Positions 1 to 8,141 of a DNA stretch of 33,293 nucleotides are shown in pieces. Under the pieces are notes generated by a model. The model saw nothing but the letters and a program-made list of their open reading frames with translations, did not search any database and had not been told where the DNA came from. A program made the translations under genes and the position numbers. Origin of the DNA: Gemmatimonadota bacterium (lineage in GTDB: Bacteria > Gemmatimonadota > Gemmatimonadetes > Longimicrobiales > Gaopeijiaceae); the NCBI GenBank assembly GCA_022340755.1, contig JAJDNI010000057.1, forward strand, positions 1-33,293, read 5' to 3'. The number at the start of each line of letters is the position of its first letter. The first letter of the stretch is position 1.

Positions 1-739
1 GCCTGTGGTCCGCCCCGCCCCGACTCAGGCGCTCCCGGGCCACCGCGCCGGTGGCGAATGCCAGGAAGAGCGCCCCCGTGGACGCGAAGTAGAGCACATC
101 CCTCAAGTCGATGACGCCTCGTGCGACATTCTGGAAGTGGCTCACGACGGAGAGGTGCGCGAAGGCGCCGGACACGAGGGGCGGCAGTCCGATCTGCACC
201 ACCTGCAGACCGATGAGGAAGAGCACGAAGCTCGACGCCGCCGCCACGATGAACGCGGTGATCTGATTGCGGGTGATGCTGGACGCCCAGAGACCCAACG
301 CCACCAGCTGCCCCGCGAGGAGCGCGCCGCCGATGTACTGGGCCCATACGATGCCGGGATCGGCATCCGAAGCCATGAGCACGCCGATGGCCGTGGGCAG
401 CGTGCCGGCCAGTGCCAGAAGCACGAACGCCCAATCGCCGAGGAACTTGCCTACCACGACCTCGAGCTCGCTCACCGGGTGCGCCAGGAGCCACTCCAGG
501 GTTCCGCCGCGGCGCTCCTCCGCCAGGCTGCGCATGGTGGCGGCCGGCACGAACACCGCGAACAGCACCGGCAGCAGGTCGAAGAGCGGACGCATGGACG
601 CCACGTTGCCGGCGTACATATTCCGGAAGGTGAGGAACAGGGAGATGGAGAGAAACGCCACCACCAGCACGTACGCGGTGGGATAGTCGAAGTAGCCTCG
701 CAGCTCCCGCTTGGCGATCGTGAGCACGGACCGGATCAT
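1..739 (-). CDS. ABC-2 type transporter permease, GldF-like (partial, C-terminus outside window)
   Basis: Reading the minus strand from the ATG at 739 gives MIRSVLTIAKRELRGYF, then strongly hydrophobic stretches separated by a charged loop with EERRGGTLEWLL. That loop is typical of the ABC-2 permease family, including the gliding-motility subunit GldF. About 246 residues lie in the window and the frame is still open at base 1, so the gene is cut by the edge. Around six membrane segments can be seen. The ATG overlaps the stop of the upstream ATPase gene (ATGA, 736-739), which points to translational coupling and a two-part exporter. In relatives the next gene is often a GldG-like protein, and it would lie beyond the left edge. 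The substrate is unknown, and gliding is not implied by the name. Confidence 0.85.
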   Translation of the reverse strand, partial: MIRSVLTIAKRELRGYFDYPTAYVLVVAFLSISLFLTFRNMYAGNVASMRPLFDLLPVLFAVFVPAATMRSLAEERRGGTLEWLLAHPVSELEVVVGKFLGDWAFVLLALAGTLPTAIGVLMASDADPGIVWAQYIGGALLAGQLVALGLWASSITRNQITAFIVAAASSFVLFLIGLQVVQIGLPPLVSGAFAHLSVVSHFQNVARGVIDLRDVLYFASTGALFLAFATGAVARERLSRGGADHR

Positions 740-1737
740 CGGGCCACCTCCTCTCCGGCCGGGGCATCTCCACCGCCCTCGCGCCGGCTTGGACGATCCG
801 CGTCCGCGCTCTCAGCCTCCTCGGACGTCAGCTCGCGGAAAAGCTGCTCCAGCGTGGCCTTCTCCCGGTGCAGCTCCCACAACGTCCAGTCCTTCTCGCG
901 GGCCATCCGGAAGATCACCGGCCGGAGCTCTTCGTCGCCCGCCGTTTGGAGGCTCACGCGCACCCGGCCGTCCATCGGCTCGGTGGTGTGGGAGGTCACG
1001 CCGCTCAAGCCGGACAGGGCGTCGGCGACTCCCTCGCCCTGCGCCTCCACCACGTAGCGTCCGGCGCCGCTCCTGTTGGCCAGCAAGTCCTGGACGTTGC
1101 CCTCGGCCGCCAGTCGTCCGCGTCGCAGGATGAGCAGGCGCGAACAAGTCGCCTCCACCTCCTGCATCACGTGCGTGCTCAGGAGCACCGTGCGCTCTCG
1201 ACCCAAGTCGCCCACGAGCCTCCGGATCTCGACGCGCTGGTTGGGATCGAGCCCCTCGGTGGGCTCGTCGAGGATGAGGATCTCGGGTCGGTGCAGGATC
1301 GCGGCGGCGAGCCCGATCCGCTGCCGGAAGCCCTTGGAGCATTCGCCCACGGGACGGTAGAAGACGCTTGAGATGTCGGTCTCGTCCACGGCGTCGGCCA
1401 CCGCCGACCGAGCCGCCTGCCCGTTCAACTCCCTGAGGTCCGCTACGTATTCGAGGTACTCCGCGACGAGCATCTCGTCGTAGAGGGGGTTCGCCTCCGG
1501 CAGGTAGCCCACTCTGCGCTTTGCCGCCGTGAGGTCCGCCGCGATGGAGGCTCCTTCGAAGAGCACCTGCCCCTCGTCGGGCTGGAGCGTACCGGTGAGC
1601 ATCTTCATGGTGGTGCTCTTGCCTGCTCCGTTGGGACCCAGGAAGCCAACCACCTCCCCCCGGTCGACCTGGAACGAGAGCCCGTCCACCGCGACGATGC
1701 TCCCGTATCGCTTCGTCACCCCCTCGACTGCGATCAT
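736..1737 (-). CDS. ABC transporter ATP-binding protein, GldA/NatA-like
   Basis: This 333-residue ATPase has a complete nucleotide-binding domain: Walker A GPNGAGKST (about residue 38), a signature region SKGFRQR in place of LSGGQ (common in the GldA/NatA group), Walker B ILILDEP, D-loop EGLD and H-loop STHVM. A C-terminal extension of about 100 residues is usual for this group. The frame stays open upstream to 1839, but the ATG at 1737 is preferred: it follows GGGAG and begins at the conserved start of the domain (MIAVEGVTKRYG). It powers the permease encoded immediately downstream through an ATGA overlap. A perfect hairpin sits only about 30 bases upstream of the start. Confidence 0.93.
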   Translation of the reverse strand: MIAVEGVTKRYGSIVAVDGLSFQVDRGEVVGFLGPNGAGKSTTMKMLTGTLQPDEGQVLFEGASIAADLTAAKRRVGYLPEANPLYDEMLVAEYLEYVADLRELNGQAARSAVADAVDETDISSVFYRPVGECSKGFRQRIGLAAAILHRPEILILDEPTEGLDPNQRVEIRRLVGDLGRERTVLLSTHVMQEVEATCSRLLILRRGRLAAEGNVQDLLANRSGAGRYVVEAQGEGVADALSGLSGVTSHTTEPMDGRVRVSLQTAGDEELRPVIFRMAREKDWTLWELHREKATLEQLFRELTSEEAESADADRPSRREGGGDAPAGEEVAR

Positions 1738-1752
1738 TCCGCATCTCCCGCC

Positions 1753-1791
1753 GAAAAGAAAGAAAAGCCGTGTCGGGCTTGCCCGACACGG
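1753..1791 (-). terminator. Hairpin with U-rich tail on minus strand
   Basis: There is a perfect 10-bp stem (CCGTGTCGGG, 1768-1777, with 1782-1791) and a 4-base loop. On the minus strand it is followed by CTTTTCTTTCTTTTC, as expected for an intrinsic terminator after the bTHX gene, whose stop lies about 170 bases upstream. A weaker hairpin (6-bp stem, 1810-1815 with 1819-1824) precedes it. Because the tail ends about 15 bases before the ABC ATPase start, there is almost no room for a promoter in between. The hairpin may therefore lie in the leader of the ABC mRNA and act as an attenuator. Confidence 0.5.
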
Positions 1792-1960
1792 ATAGTCGCC
1801 ACCAGACGAGGGCGCCTCGCGCCCCCGTGCGTCGCGCAAGCCTTCAAGGATCCATGATGCCTCCCCGCCGCCCGTGGAAGCCGGTCCTCATGCGGGCAGC
1901 TTCCGGTCCTTCCACCGCGGATTTCGACGCGGCCCGTTCCTCGATGGTTGCCCGCCCTTA

Positions 1961-2071
1961 CTACTTCTTTTTGGCGGACTTGTTGCCTCGCTTTGGCTTC
2001 TTGGGCCGCGTCTTCCCATGGGTCCCACGATACCGTTTGCCCTGCGTCGTACGCTTGTCACCCTTGCCCAT
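1961..2071 (-). CDS. Small ribosomal subunit protein bTHX (30S ribosomal protein Thx)
   Basis: The 36-residue product begins MGKGDKRTTQGKRYRGTHGK and ends in a lysine/arginine-rich tail. The N-terminal half matches the known Thx pattern ([20 protein letters not shown] in Thermus). Thx is a tiny basic peptide that sits in a cavity at the top of the 30S head and stabilises the RNA there. The tail after TRPKKPKRGN makes it longer than the Thermus protein by roughly ten residues. The start is set by a strong ribosome binding site, AAGGAG, seven bases before the ATG. The identification rests on sequence pattern alone. It appears to be monocistronic, with a U-tailed hairpin downstream. Confidence 0.85.
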   Translation of the reverse strand: MGKGDKRTTQGKRYRGTHGKTRPKKPKRGNKSAKKK

Positions 2072-2114
2072 CCTCTCACTCCTTGTGGTTTGCGCATCCC
2101 CTACGGATGTGGCT

Positions 2115-2157
2115 GACGAATCGGTGGATTCAACTTCCTGCGATCTCGACGAATCGG
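2115..2157. repeat. 10-base direct repeat upstream of bTHX
   Basis: GACGAATCGG occurs at 2115-2124 and again at 2148-2157, 33 bases apart (about three helical turns). Both copies lie in the gene-free DNA between the divergent bTHX gene and the coiled-coil gene at 2362. They could be paired binding sites for a regulator or chance. The same intergenic stretch holds a hairpin at 2260-2284 (GTTTC/GAAAC arms around CCCGATCGGG). Confidence 0.3.
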
Positions 2158-2361
2158 CGCGCCATATGTGGAGCCGCACGTGCTTCTTCCGACGCCGGTC
2201 GAGGTCCGGAAGAGTCCATCCACAAGGGTATGCGCGCCGCCGGCGGGCGCCAGAGTCTTGTTTCACTCCCCGATCGGGCGAAACTTCGGCGCGTTGCCGT
2301 GCGTCGTGAGGTAAAGAGTCGGGCACCGCGGAGCCCGGCGCCTCCGGAGGACAGGGAGCCC

Positions 2362-2685
2362 ATGGGACCTGAGTTCTGGGTGGGCCTGGCCGCCGTCTTC
2401 GTTTGTGGCGGTGCGGTCGGGACGGCTGGCACACTGCTCTCGCAGTGGGTGGTGCGCCATCTCACGGGCCCCGAACGAAGCCCGACGACGCCCCTCTTCC
2501 AACGGGATATGGAGCTGCTTCGCTCGGAGGTGGCCGACCTGAGTCGCATGGTGGACAATCTGGACGCCCGCCTGGAGTTCCAGGAGCAACTCCTGGGAGG
2601 TGGCCTCCCCACGACCCAGGGACCGGCCCGCCTCTCCGAACAAGCACAGGACGAACCCGCCGACCCGGCGAATCCACGAACGTAG
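2362..2685 (+). CDS. Small membrane-anchored coiled-coil protein
   Basis: This 107-residue protein has one N-terminal membrane segment (FWVGLAAVFVCGGAVGTAGTL), then a charged stretch with heptad-like spacing (about residues 50-80, ending DARLEFQEQLLG), then a polar Pro/Ala-rich tail. The architecture resembles PspB-like small anchors, but I do not see enough to assign that family. The ATG at 2362 is chosen because it precedes the membrane segment and follows GGAGG/GGGAG purine tracts. The frame is open upstream, but that part has no signal-like character. The function is unknown. The gene stands alone on the plus strand, diverging from bTHX and converging with the YbaK gene. Confidence 0.6.
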   Translation: MGPEFWVGLAAVFVCGGAVGTAGTLLSQWVVRHLTGPERSPTTPLFQRDMELLRSEVADLSRMVDNLDARLEFQEQLLGGGLPTTQGPARLSEQAQDEPADPANPRT

Positions 2686-2708
2686 AGAAGCTCCAGCGCA
2701 ATCGCCGA

Positions 2709-2736
2709 GTCACCGACGGACGCGTTCGTCGGTGAC
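2709..2736 (+). terminator. Hairpin after the coiled-coil gene
   Basis: GTCACCGACG (2709-2718) pairs perfectly with 2727-2736 around an 8-base loop, 24 bases after the stop at 2685. There is no T-run downstream, so it is either a Rho-assisted end or only an RNA-stabilising hairpin. Confidence 0.4.
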
Positions 2737-2755
2737 CTGTAAGGCACGAGAGAAA

Positions 2756-2786
2756 GGGGCGGCGGGCCTGCGTGGCCCGCCGCCCC
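2756..2786 (-). terminator. Strong terminator hairpin after the YbaK-type gene
   Basis: A perfect 13-bp GC stem (2756-2768 with 2774-2786) closes a 5-base loop. On the minus strand the downstream bases read TTTCTCTC. It lies about 25 bases past the stop of the YbaK-like gene, so it fits an intrinsic terminator for that transcript. Confidence 0.6.
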
Positions 2787-2809
2787 GTGCGCTCCAGGAG
2801 CCGGACGCC

Positions 2810-3277
2810 TCAGTTGCGCGTAGTCAGCGACGCGACGGTGGGATGCACCAGACGCTCGAAGTCCACGTAGGAGAGCCGAACCAATTCGGTATGGCTTCCG
2901 GCGTTGAACATGATGACCTCGTCCTCCCGGAGGTGCTCGTCCGCGAATACGTCTATCCCCCATAGGTTGCCGAAGGGCGGCATCGCACCTACCTCACAGC
3001 AGGGGAAGAGATCCGCGAACTCCTTCTCCGATGCGAGCTCCACGTTCGTCGCTCCGGTAGCCTCCCTGAGGCGGTTCGCGCTCACCTTGTCCGGGGCAGG
3101 GAGCACGGCCATGGCCATTTTGCCGTCCAGCTTCACGATGACGGTTTTGGCCAGTTCCTTGCCGGGCACGTGTGCCGAGGCAGCGATCTCCTGAGCGGTG
3201 AAGGCCGGCGAGTGGGAGATGGTCACGAACTTCACGTGATTCTCCTCGAGGAAACTGCGAAGGCGATCGACCGGCAT
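2810..3277 (-). CDS. YbaK/EbsC (ProX-type) aminoacyl-tRNA deacylase
   Basis: This 155-residue single-domain protein belongs to the YbaK/aa-tRNA deacylase family. Recognisable stretches include FTAQEIAASAHVPGKELAKTVIV near the N-terminus, KVSANRLREATGA in the middle, and CCEVGAMPPFGNLWGIDVF followed by FNAGSHTELVRLSY near the C-terminus. Members hydrolyse mischarged tRNAs (such as Cys-, Ala- or Ser-tRNA) in the cytoplasm; which one this protein prefers cannot be told. A GTG at 3283 is also possible, but it overlaps the GGGAGG ribosome binding site that serves the ATG at 3277, so the ATG is preferred. The gene is monocistronic, with a strong terminator hairpin downstream. Confidence 0.88.
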   Translation of the reverse strand: MPVDRLRSFLEENHVKFVTISHSPAFTAQEIAASAHVPGKELAKTVIVKLDGKMAMAVLPAPDKVSANRLREATGATNVELASEKEFADLFPCCEVGAMPPFGNLWGIDVFADEHLREDEVIMFNAGSHTELVRLSYVDFERLVHPTVASLTTRN

Positions 3278-3491
3278 AGGCACCTCCCGCTGAGGGTGGC
3301 TGCATTCTTATGCTGCCGGCCCGCCGATTGCACGACCATAGGGAATCGGCTGATCCCACTGTGGGGCAAAGCCCTGAGGTCGGCTCGACCATGCGCTGCC
3401 GCCGGGTGCGCGAAACAGCGCGGGCAGCGTCACGGGGCGCGCCCCGACGCTCACATCACGGAACCGGGCCGCGACTCACCCATCTGCTGGA

Positions 3492-3524
3492 GCGCCCCGG
3501 CGCTCCGCTGGAGCCCCGGGGCGC
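3492..3524. terminator. Long GC hairpin in the gap after the HTH gene
   Basis: GCGCCCCGG (3492-3500) pairs with CCGGGGCGC (3516-3524), and the loop itself forms a second 5-bp stem (GCTCC/GGAGC) after one mismatch, making an almost continuous hairpin. It lies about 55 bases past the stop of the minus-strand HTH gene. There is no U-run. I see no gene in the roughly 300 bases between 3278 and 3579. Confidence 0.4.
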
Positions 3525-3579
3525 AAGACTTCCCGACCTGCATGGCGCCGGCGGGATCGCCTCAACGCGAAGCGTGCCG

Positions 3580-4008
3580 CTACTTCCTTTTCCGACTCCG
3601 CTTCCGACGCTTGCGGCCCTGATTCGGGTGCTCCAAGTGCTGCCAGGTCTCACCCCTGCGCAACATGTAGATCGTGGACGGGGAGACCTTGAGCCTCCTG
3701 GCCCACTCCGCGCCGGGTGTACCCCAACGTCCCACTTCCTCGTCCCAATCGTCGAGGACCTTTCGGGCCTGGACTTCGGTGAGCTCCGCGTGAGGGGAAT
3801 TGGAGCCGCGGAGCCAGACGTTCGACCCGTACCAGCGATCGACGCGCTGGATGGGCCCGGGCAGGTGCCGACCAGTGTGGCCTAGACAGTAGTGGCGAAT
3901 CTGATCGACGGAGTACTCCGGGTACATCCGCGAGATCTCAGCATAGAGGTATCCCTCTTCAGCCAGATCTCGCCACTTCACGACAAGGGTGCCGGGGGGC
4001 TTCGGCAT
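3580..4008 (-). CDS. Basic DNA-binding protein with two HTH-like segments
   Basis: The 142-residue protein has an N-terminal segment (WRDLAEEGYLYAEISRMYPEYSVDQIRHY) and a C-terminal one (GAEWARRLKVSPSTIYMLRRGETWQHL). Both look like helix-turn-helix units, and the protein ends in a highly basic tail (GRKRRKRSRKRK). The C-terminal unit resembles the DNA-recognition HTH found at the end of many HNH homing endonucleases and phage proteins, but no nuclease motif is present. The ATG at 4008 is preferred over the upstream one at 4038 because GGGAGGGGAATT precedes it. It is probably a transcriptional regulator or a remnant of a mobile-element protein. The neighbours give no target. Its upstream DNA (4009-4270) is the most AT-rich stretch nearby. 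Confidence 0.65.
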   Translation of the reverse strand: MPKPPGTLVVKWRDLAEEGYLYAEISRMYPEYSVDQIRHYCLGHTGRHLPGPIQRVDRWYGSNVWLRGSNSPHAELTEVQARKVLDDWDEEVGRWGTPGAEWARRLKVSPSTIYMLRRGETWQHLEHPNQGRKRRKRSRKRK

Positions 4009-4270
4009 AATTCCCCTCCCATGGTTGGATGGTGGCATGGTATGCGCCGTTATACCGCGGAAGGCGGGGAAGTTCCACTAACCGTTACGGATATAACCTA
4101 ACGTGATCGCCCCAAAATCGACACGTGTAGAAATTACGCGAGGAACCCGGTCCGAATAGGGTCGGAACAACGGCTCACCGGAGGGGCATTTCTGCAGCGG
4201 CGCGACCAGGTATTCAGCCTCATGGAGCAGATAGGCGCATGCCCTGGAGGAGGCACGCGGCGAGGAGGCG

Positions 4271-4825
4271 TCAGCCGTCCGCGCGCAGCCTGTGGGCAAA
4301 GCGCTGGCGGAACTTCGCCACCTTGGGCGCCACCACCACCTGGCAATACGGTTGGGTGAGATTCCGGCGAAAGTAATCGCGGTGATAGTCTTCCGCCGGC
4401 CAGAACGCCTCCAGCGGCTCGACCTCCGTGACGATGGGCGCGTCCCAGATTCCTTCCTCGTCCAACTGCCCAATCATGCCGTGTGCCGCGTCCCTCTGCT
4501 CTTCAGTCTCGTAGAAGACAGTTGAGCGATATTGCGTGCCCACGTCCGCCCCCTGGCGGTCGAGCGTCGTGGGATCGTGGATGGCGAAGAAGATCTCCAG
4601 GATGTCCCGGTACCCGATCACCGAGGGATCGAATCGCACCTGCACGACTTCGGCGTGCCCGGTAGCCCCCGAGCAGACCTGCTCGTAGGTCGGGTTCGGC
4701 CGTTTGCCGCCGGCGTAGCCCGAGCTCACCGTGAGCACGCCTTCCACTCGCTCGAACACGGCCTCGAGGCACCAGAAGCACCCACCCCCAAGGGTCGCCA
4801 CGTCCACTTGCTTCCCGTCGCTCAT
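4271..4825 (-). CDS. msrA: Peptide-methionine (S)-S-oxide reductase MsrA
   Basis: This 184-residue protein carries the catalytic GCFWC motif (Cys16, with Cys19) after the usual VATLGG lead. Other MsrA signatures are SSGYAGG, PTYEQVCSGATGHAEVVQV, HDPTTLDRQGADVGTQYRS and EDYHRDYF. It reduces methionine-S-sulfoxide in oxidised proteins, with thioredoxin as the likely reductant. The ATG at 4825 begins just before the domain, and GAGAGG lies upstream at short spacing. A longer frame exists but would overlap the next gene, so it is rejected. The length is normal for a stand-alone MsrA. No MsrB partner is visible in the window. Confidence 0.95.
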   Translation of the reverse strand: MSDGKQVDVATLGGGCFWCLEAVFERVEGVLTVSSGYAGGKRPNPTYEQVCSGATGHAEVVQVRFDPSVIGYRDILEIFFAIHDPTTLDRQGADVGTQYRSTVFYETEEQRDAAHGMIGQLDEEGIWDAPIVTEVEPLEAFWPAEDYHRDYFRRNLTQPYCQVVVAPKVAKFRQRFAHRLRADG

Positions 4826-4901
4826 GATCCTCTCGCCGTCCTGGATGAGGTCGTCCCCCTCAGAACGCCCCGGGCACAGCCGGCGTTCCCGAGCCGCCCC
4901 T

Positions 4902-5258
4902 TCAGGGCCGGCGGCGAAGGAGAACGACGAAGAGCATGACGACCAGCAGGCCGACGATGGCGATGCCGATCCAGGGAACCTGACCCTGGAAGCTGATACC
5001 ACTGGCGCTCGCGAAGGCGACCACGCCGCCGACGAGCGCCGCGACGAGGCCCGCCGCCACAGCGGTCGCGCGCCGGGCGTCCGCGCTCCCGCTCTTCTGC
5101 TGTGTCAGCGTGAGGGCCTCGCGGATCTCCTTGGGCGTGACCGACGAATGCGTCCGCTCGTAGTCCCTGATCACGCGATCGAGGAGCTCGGACAGCTCCC
5201 GCGCTTGACGTGACGGCACCTGGGGCGGGACGACGACCGGCACGTACAGGATGCTCAT
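4902..5258 (-). CDS. Small membrane protein of unknown function
   Basis: The 118-residue protein has a soluble N-terminal half, probably helical (PSRQARELSELLDRVIRDYERTH), followed by two membrane segments (ATAVAAGLVAALVGGVVAFASA and IGIAIVGLLVVMLFVVLLRRR) forming a hairpin. The ATG at 5258 is chosen because AGGGGGA precedes it at good spacing. The upstream frame simply translates that ribosome binding site region. I do not recognise the family. It is transcribed ahead of msrA on the same strand (gap about 76 bases) and could share a transcript with it. Confidence 0.65.
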   Translation of the reverse strand: MSILYVPVVVPPQVPSRQARELSELLDRVIRDYERTHSSVTPKEIREALTLTQQKSGSADARRATAVAAGLVAALVGGVVAFASASGISFQGQVPWIGIAIVGLLVVMLFVVLLRRRP

Positions 5259-5314
5259 GTGTCCCCCTGTTGAGAAGCTTGCTCCGCCATCGCGCACAAC
5301 ATAACTAGCCTCCC

Positions 5315-5905
5315 ATGGATACGATCCGCTACTGGTTTGCCGTCATACTCGTGGTGTGGCTGCCCCCGGCTGTCGTGTGGTGGTACATCGTCCACCCGTT
5401 CATCGGCTTCTGGCGGCGCTTCGGGGCCAGGCGTGCCCTTTGGGCCAACGTCGTCATCGCTCTGGCGATGGCCGGAGGCCTCTGGGTCCTCCGTCGCCCC
5501 CTCGTGGGGCGCGATCTCGGGCCGCACTGGGCCCTCGCCGTCCTCGGGATCGCCCTCGTGGCCCTCGCCATCGTCATGGGCTCCTTCCGACGGAGGCAGC
5601 TCCCCACGAAGATCCTTTCCGGCCTGCCCGAGCTACAGGAGGACGGCAAGGGCGGGCGGCTCCTCACCGAGGGGATGTATGCGCGGGTCCGTCACCCCAG
5701 GTACCTGGAGGTCGTCGCAGCGGTCTTCGGATATGCGGCTCTGGCCAACTACACGGGCGGGTGGATCATGGCCCTGGCCGTCCTCCCGGCCCTCCACCTG
5801 GTGGTGCTCCTCGAGGAGCGGGAGCTCGAGCGCCGCTTCGGTGCGGAGTACCTCGCGTACCGGGCACGGGTACCCCGGTACGTGCCGCGCCGACGGGCCA
5901 ATTGA
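5315..5905 (+). CDS. Isoprenylcysteine carboxyl methyltransferase-like membrane protein
   Basis: This 196-residue membrane protein has about five hydrophobic segments. Its C-terminal signature is that of the ICMT/PEMT phospholipid-methyltransferase group: YARVRHPRYLE (about 126-136), then LEERELERRFGAEYLAYRARVPRYVP. Members use S-adenosylmethionine to methylate a lipid-like or small substrate in the membrane; the substrate here is unknown. The ATG has no purine-rich ribosome binding site (the preceding bases are pyrimidine-rich). A CATAAC element lies at 5300-5305, so the message may have a very short leader. It diverges from the small membrane protein at 5258. A second member of this group is encoded at 28163-28711. 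Confidence 0.77.
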   Translation: MDTIRYWFAVILVVWLPPAVVWWYIVHPFIGFWRRFGARRALWANVVIALAMAGGLWVLRRPLVGRDLGPHWALAVLGIALVALAIVMGSFRRRQLPTKILSGLPELQEDGKGGRLLTEGMYARVRHPRYLEVVAAVFGYAALANYTGGWIMALAVLPALHLVVLLEERELERRFGAEYLAYRARVPRYVPRRRAN

Positions 5906-5965
5906 GTGTATATGCTGCTCTCGAGGCACGGCGAGTCCCATACCGTCTCGCGCCAAACCCGACCG

Positions 5966-6823
5966 TCAGCCACCCGACGCGTCAAACACCATATCGGTGA
6001 CGTCCAGCACTGGACGGTATCCGATCCGCTGATAGATAGCGTTCGAGGTCGGGTTGGTGAGGTCGGTGTACAGGACGCAGAAGGCACGGCCCGAATCGAG
6101 CATGAGTTGGCTCACCGACGCCACGCACGCCGAGGCGTATCCCCGGCGCCGGGCCCCCGGCGGCGTGTACACGTAGCCGACGCGAACGCCTCGCGTCGTG
6201 TGGCCCACGGTCACCGCCATGCACACCGGAACCCCATCTTCCCATAAATGGAGCAGGCCGTCTCGGACGAAGCCCGCCCGCCGCTCCGGCGTCGTCCGGA
6301 ACGTGCTGCCCAACTCCTCGGCGAAGGCAGAGCCCCACCGATGCACGAGCGCCAGGTCCGCGTCCCCGGCCACCCGCAGCTTCCCGGGAACACCCTTGGG
6401 CGACTGCACGGCATCCAGACGATAGATCCGTTGGGGCATTCCCCTGTACCAGGCCACACGCCTTCGGGCGGACCACTCTCTCGCCACGGCCGCGGCGACA
6501 TCTTCCGGACCCAGCACCGCAGGCAGCTCATGGAAGCGTGAGGCGAGAGCCTCCACGAGGGGCCCCGCCGCGGCGCGGGGCATGCGAGTCAGGAGCGGCT
6601 TGTGCGGCGGCGTACGCAGCGCGCACCCGACAACCGAGTTGCGGCGCTCCACCGTGGCGAAGAACAGCTCCTCGCCGGTAGAGGCCGGAGGTGCGTCGAG
6701 GAGGGACGCGGGAATCGCCAGGAAGATGTTGTTCTCGTCCTCCCTATCCTCGAGCCAAGCCTGGGCCCGGTCCAGAAAGGACCGGGCGTCCGGGTGGACG
6801 ACGACGCGCAGCGGCTCGTTCAC
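5966..6823 (-). CDS. GNAT family N-acetyltransferase
   Basis: The protein has 285 residues, with the acetyl-CoA-binding fold in its C-terminal half. Motif A appears as [18 protein letters not shown] (about residues 216-233), and a final strand-helix [16 protein letters not shown] follows. The N-terminal half (about 130 residues) has no motif I recognise and may be a degenerate GNAT repeat. The GTG start at 6823 overlaps the stop of the threonine aldolase gene (GTGA), so the two are translated from one message. The acceptor substrate is unknown; a role with small amines or amino acids would fit the partner gene but is inference. Confidence 0.82.
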   Translation of the reverse strand: MNEPLRVVVHPDARSFLDRAQAWLEDREDENNIFLAIPASLLDAPPASTGEELFFATVERRNSVVGCALRTPPHKPLLTRMPRAAAGPLVEALASRFHELPAVLGPEDVAAAVAREWSARRRVAWYRGMPQRIYRLDAVQSPKGVPGKLRVAGDADLALVHRWGSAFAEELGSTFRTTPERRAGFVRDGLLHLWEDGVPVCMAVTVGHTTRGVRVGYVYTPPGARRRGYASACVASVSQLMLDSGRAFCVLYTDLTNPTSNAIYQRIGYRPVLDVTDMVFDASGG

Positions 6824-7869
6824 GGGCCTTCGTCAGCGCCCAACACGTCGCGGATCACTCCCAGAGCCGTGTCCACATCGGCGCGCTCCACGCCCAGGTG
6901 CATGACGGCGCGGACGCCGTGATGTCCCCCGGGAAGCATGTGCACGCCCCGGTCGCGGCAGCGGTCCACGAAGTCGCCGGCGGTCATCGGGGTCACCTCG
7001 AAGCGAACGATGTTGCTCTGAACGGTGGCCAGGTCGACCGCCACGCCATCCATGCCCGCGAGCGCCTCCGCGAACAGCCGGGCATGGGTCACGTCCTCCC
7101 CCAGGCGGTCACGGTGGTGGTCCAGCGCGTGGAGCGCGCCGGCTGCGAGGATCCCGGCCTGCCGGAATCCGCCCCCATACATCTGCTTGAAGCGTCGTGC
7201 GCGGGTGATGAGCGCACGGCTCCCCGACAGCGCCGAGCCCACCGGCGCCCCCAGGCCCTTGCTGAAGCACACGCTCACGGTGTCGAAGAACTCCGCGAAC
7301 GTGCGCTCCGGGACGCCGGAGGCCGCGGAGGCGTGCCAGAGCCGGGCACCGTCCATGTGCAGCGCCAGACCGTTCCGTCTGGCGGTCTCGGCGACGGCGG
7401 TGAGCGTCGCCAACGGCCAGATGGTCCCTCCACCGGAGTTGTGCGTGTTCTCCACGCACACGATACGGGCCCGCGGGGCGTGGTTGGGGGGATTGAAGGG
7501 ATGCGGTACCTCCAGCGCCGCCTCGACGTCCGCAGCCCCGTAGATCCCGGCGCGTCCCGACATGCGGACGATGGTGACTCCGGACAGCGCCGCGGCGCCC
7601 CCTCCTTCGTTGATGACCATGTGTGCCGAAGCATCCATGATGGCCATGTCCCCGGGCTCGGTGTGCGTCCGCAGAGCGATCTGGTTCGACATCGTCCCGG
7701 AGGGCACGTATACCGCGTCCTCCTTGCCCAGGAGCTCGGCGACGCGGGCTTCCAGCTCCAGCACAGTGGGATCCTCGTGGTACACGTCGTCTCCCACAGG
7801 AGCGCGGGCCATCGCTTCCCGCATGGCGGGTGTCGGCAGGGTCACCGTATCACTGCGCAGATCGATCAC
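6820..7869 (-). CDS. ltaE: Low-specificity L-threonine aldolase
   Basis: This 349-residue PLP enzyme cleaves L-threonine or allo-threonine to glycine and acetaldehyde. Visible signatures are the start [19 protein letters not shown], the stretch [17 protein letters not shown] (Asp173, PLP pyridine contact) and the Schiff-base lysine in [12 protein letters not shown] (Lys204). The frame stays open to 8097, but the extra N-terminus is unlike the family. The GTG at 7869, with GGAG nine bases upstream, gives exactly the conserved start. The gene is first in an operon with the GNAT gene, which begins inside its stop codon. Confidence 0.93.
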   Translation of the reverse strand: MIDLRSDTVTLPTPAMREAMARAPVGDDVYHEDPTVLELEARVAELLGKEDAVYVPSGTMSNQIALRTHTEPGDMAIMDASAHMVINEGGGAAALSGVTIVRMSGRAGIYGAADVEAALEVPHPFNPPNHAPRARIVCVENTHNSGGGTIWPLATLTAVAETARRNGLALHMDGARLWHASAASGVPERTFAEFFDTVSVCFSKGLGAPVGSALSGSRALITRARRFKQMYGGGFRQAGILAAGALHALDHHRDRLGEDVTHARLFAEALAGMDGVAVDLATVQSNIVRFEVTPMTAGDFVDRCRDRGVHMLPGGHHGVRAVMHLGVERADVDTALGVIRDVLGADEGP

Positions 7870-8141
7870 GTCCGTTTTCTCCGAAAGGAGCGGTTGGGCT
7901 GAGGCGCGTCGGGTTCGTTGGCTCGCCTGAGACTGCCTCTCGCGATGGATTACGGCAACCGTCCACAACTGTCGAAAGTCTTGCCAATGGCGCACGGAAA
8001 GAGCATCGTGGAAATCCATCGAGATCACGTGGCGAGGGGCCACGGACCCGGCGCAGGGGGTTAGCGCCTGCGCGACAGTCAGGTAGTCGGCAGGCACGGG
8101 ACCGTCCGGACTCCGACGACGACGAACACACAGGAGAACGG

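Noticed and set aside
5..1057. A 350-residue plus-strand frame opposite the ABC pair
   Set aside because: The minus strand encodes a complete ABC ATPase and a permease with ATGA overlap; the plus frame is low-complexity, rich in Arg/Glu/His.
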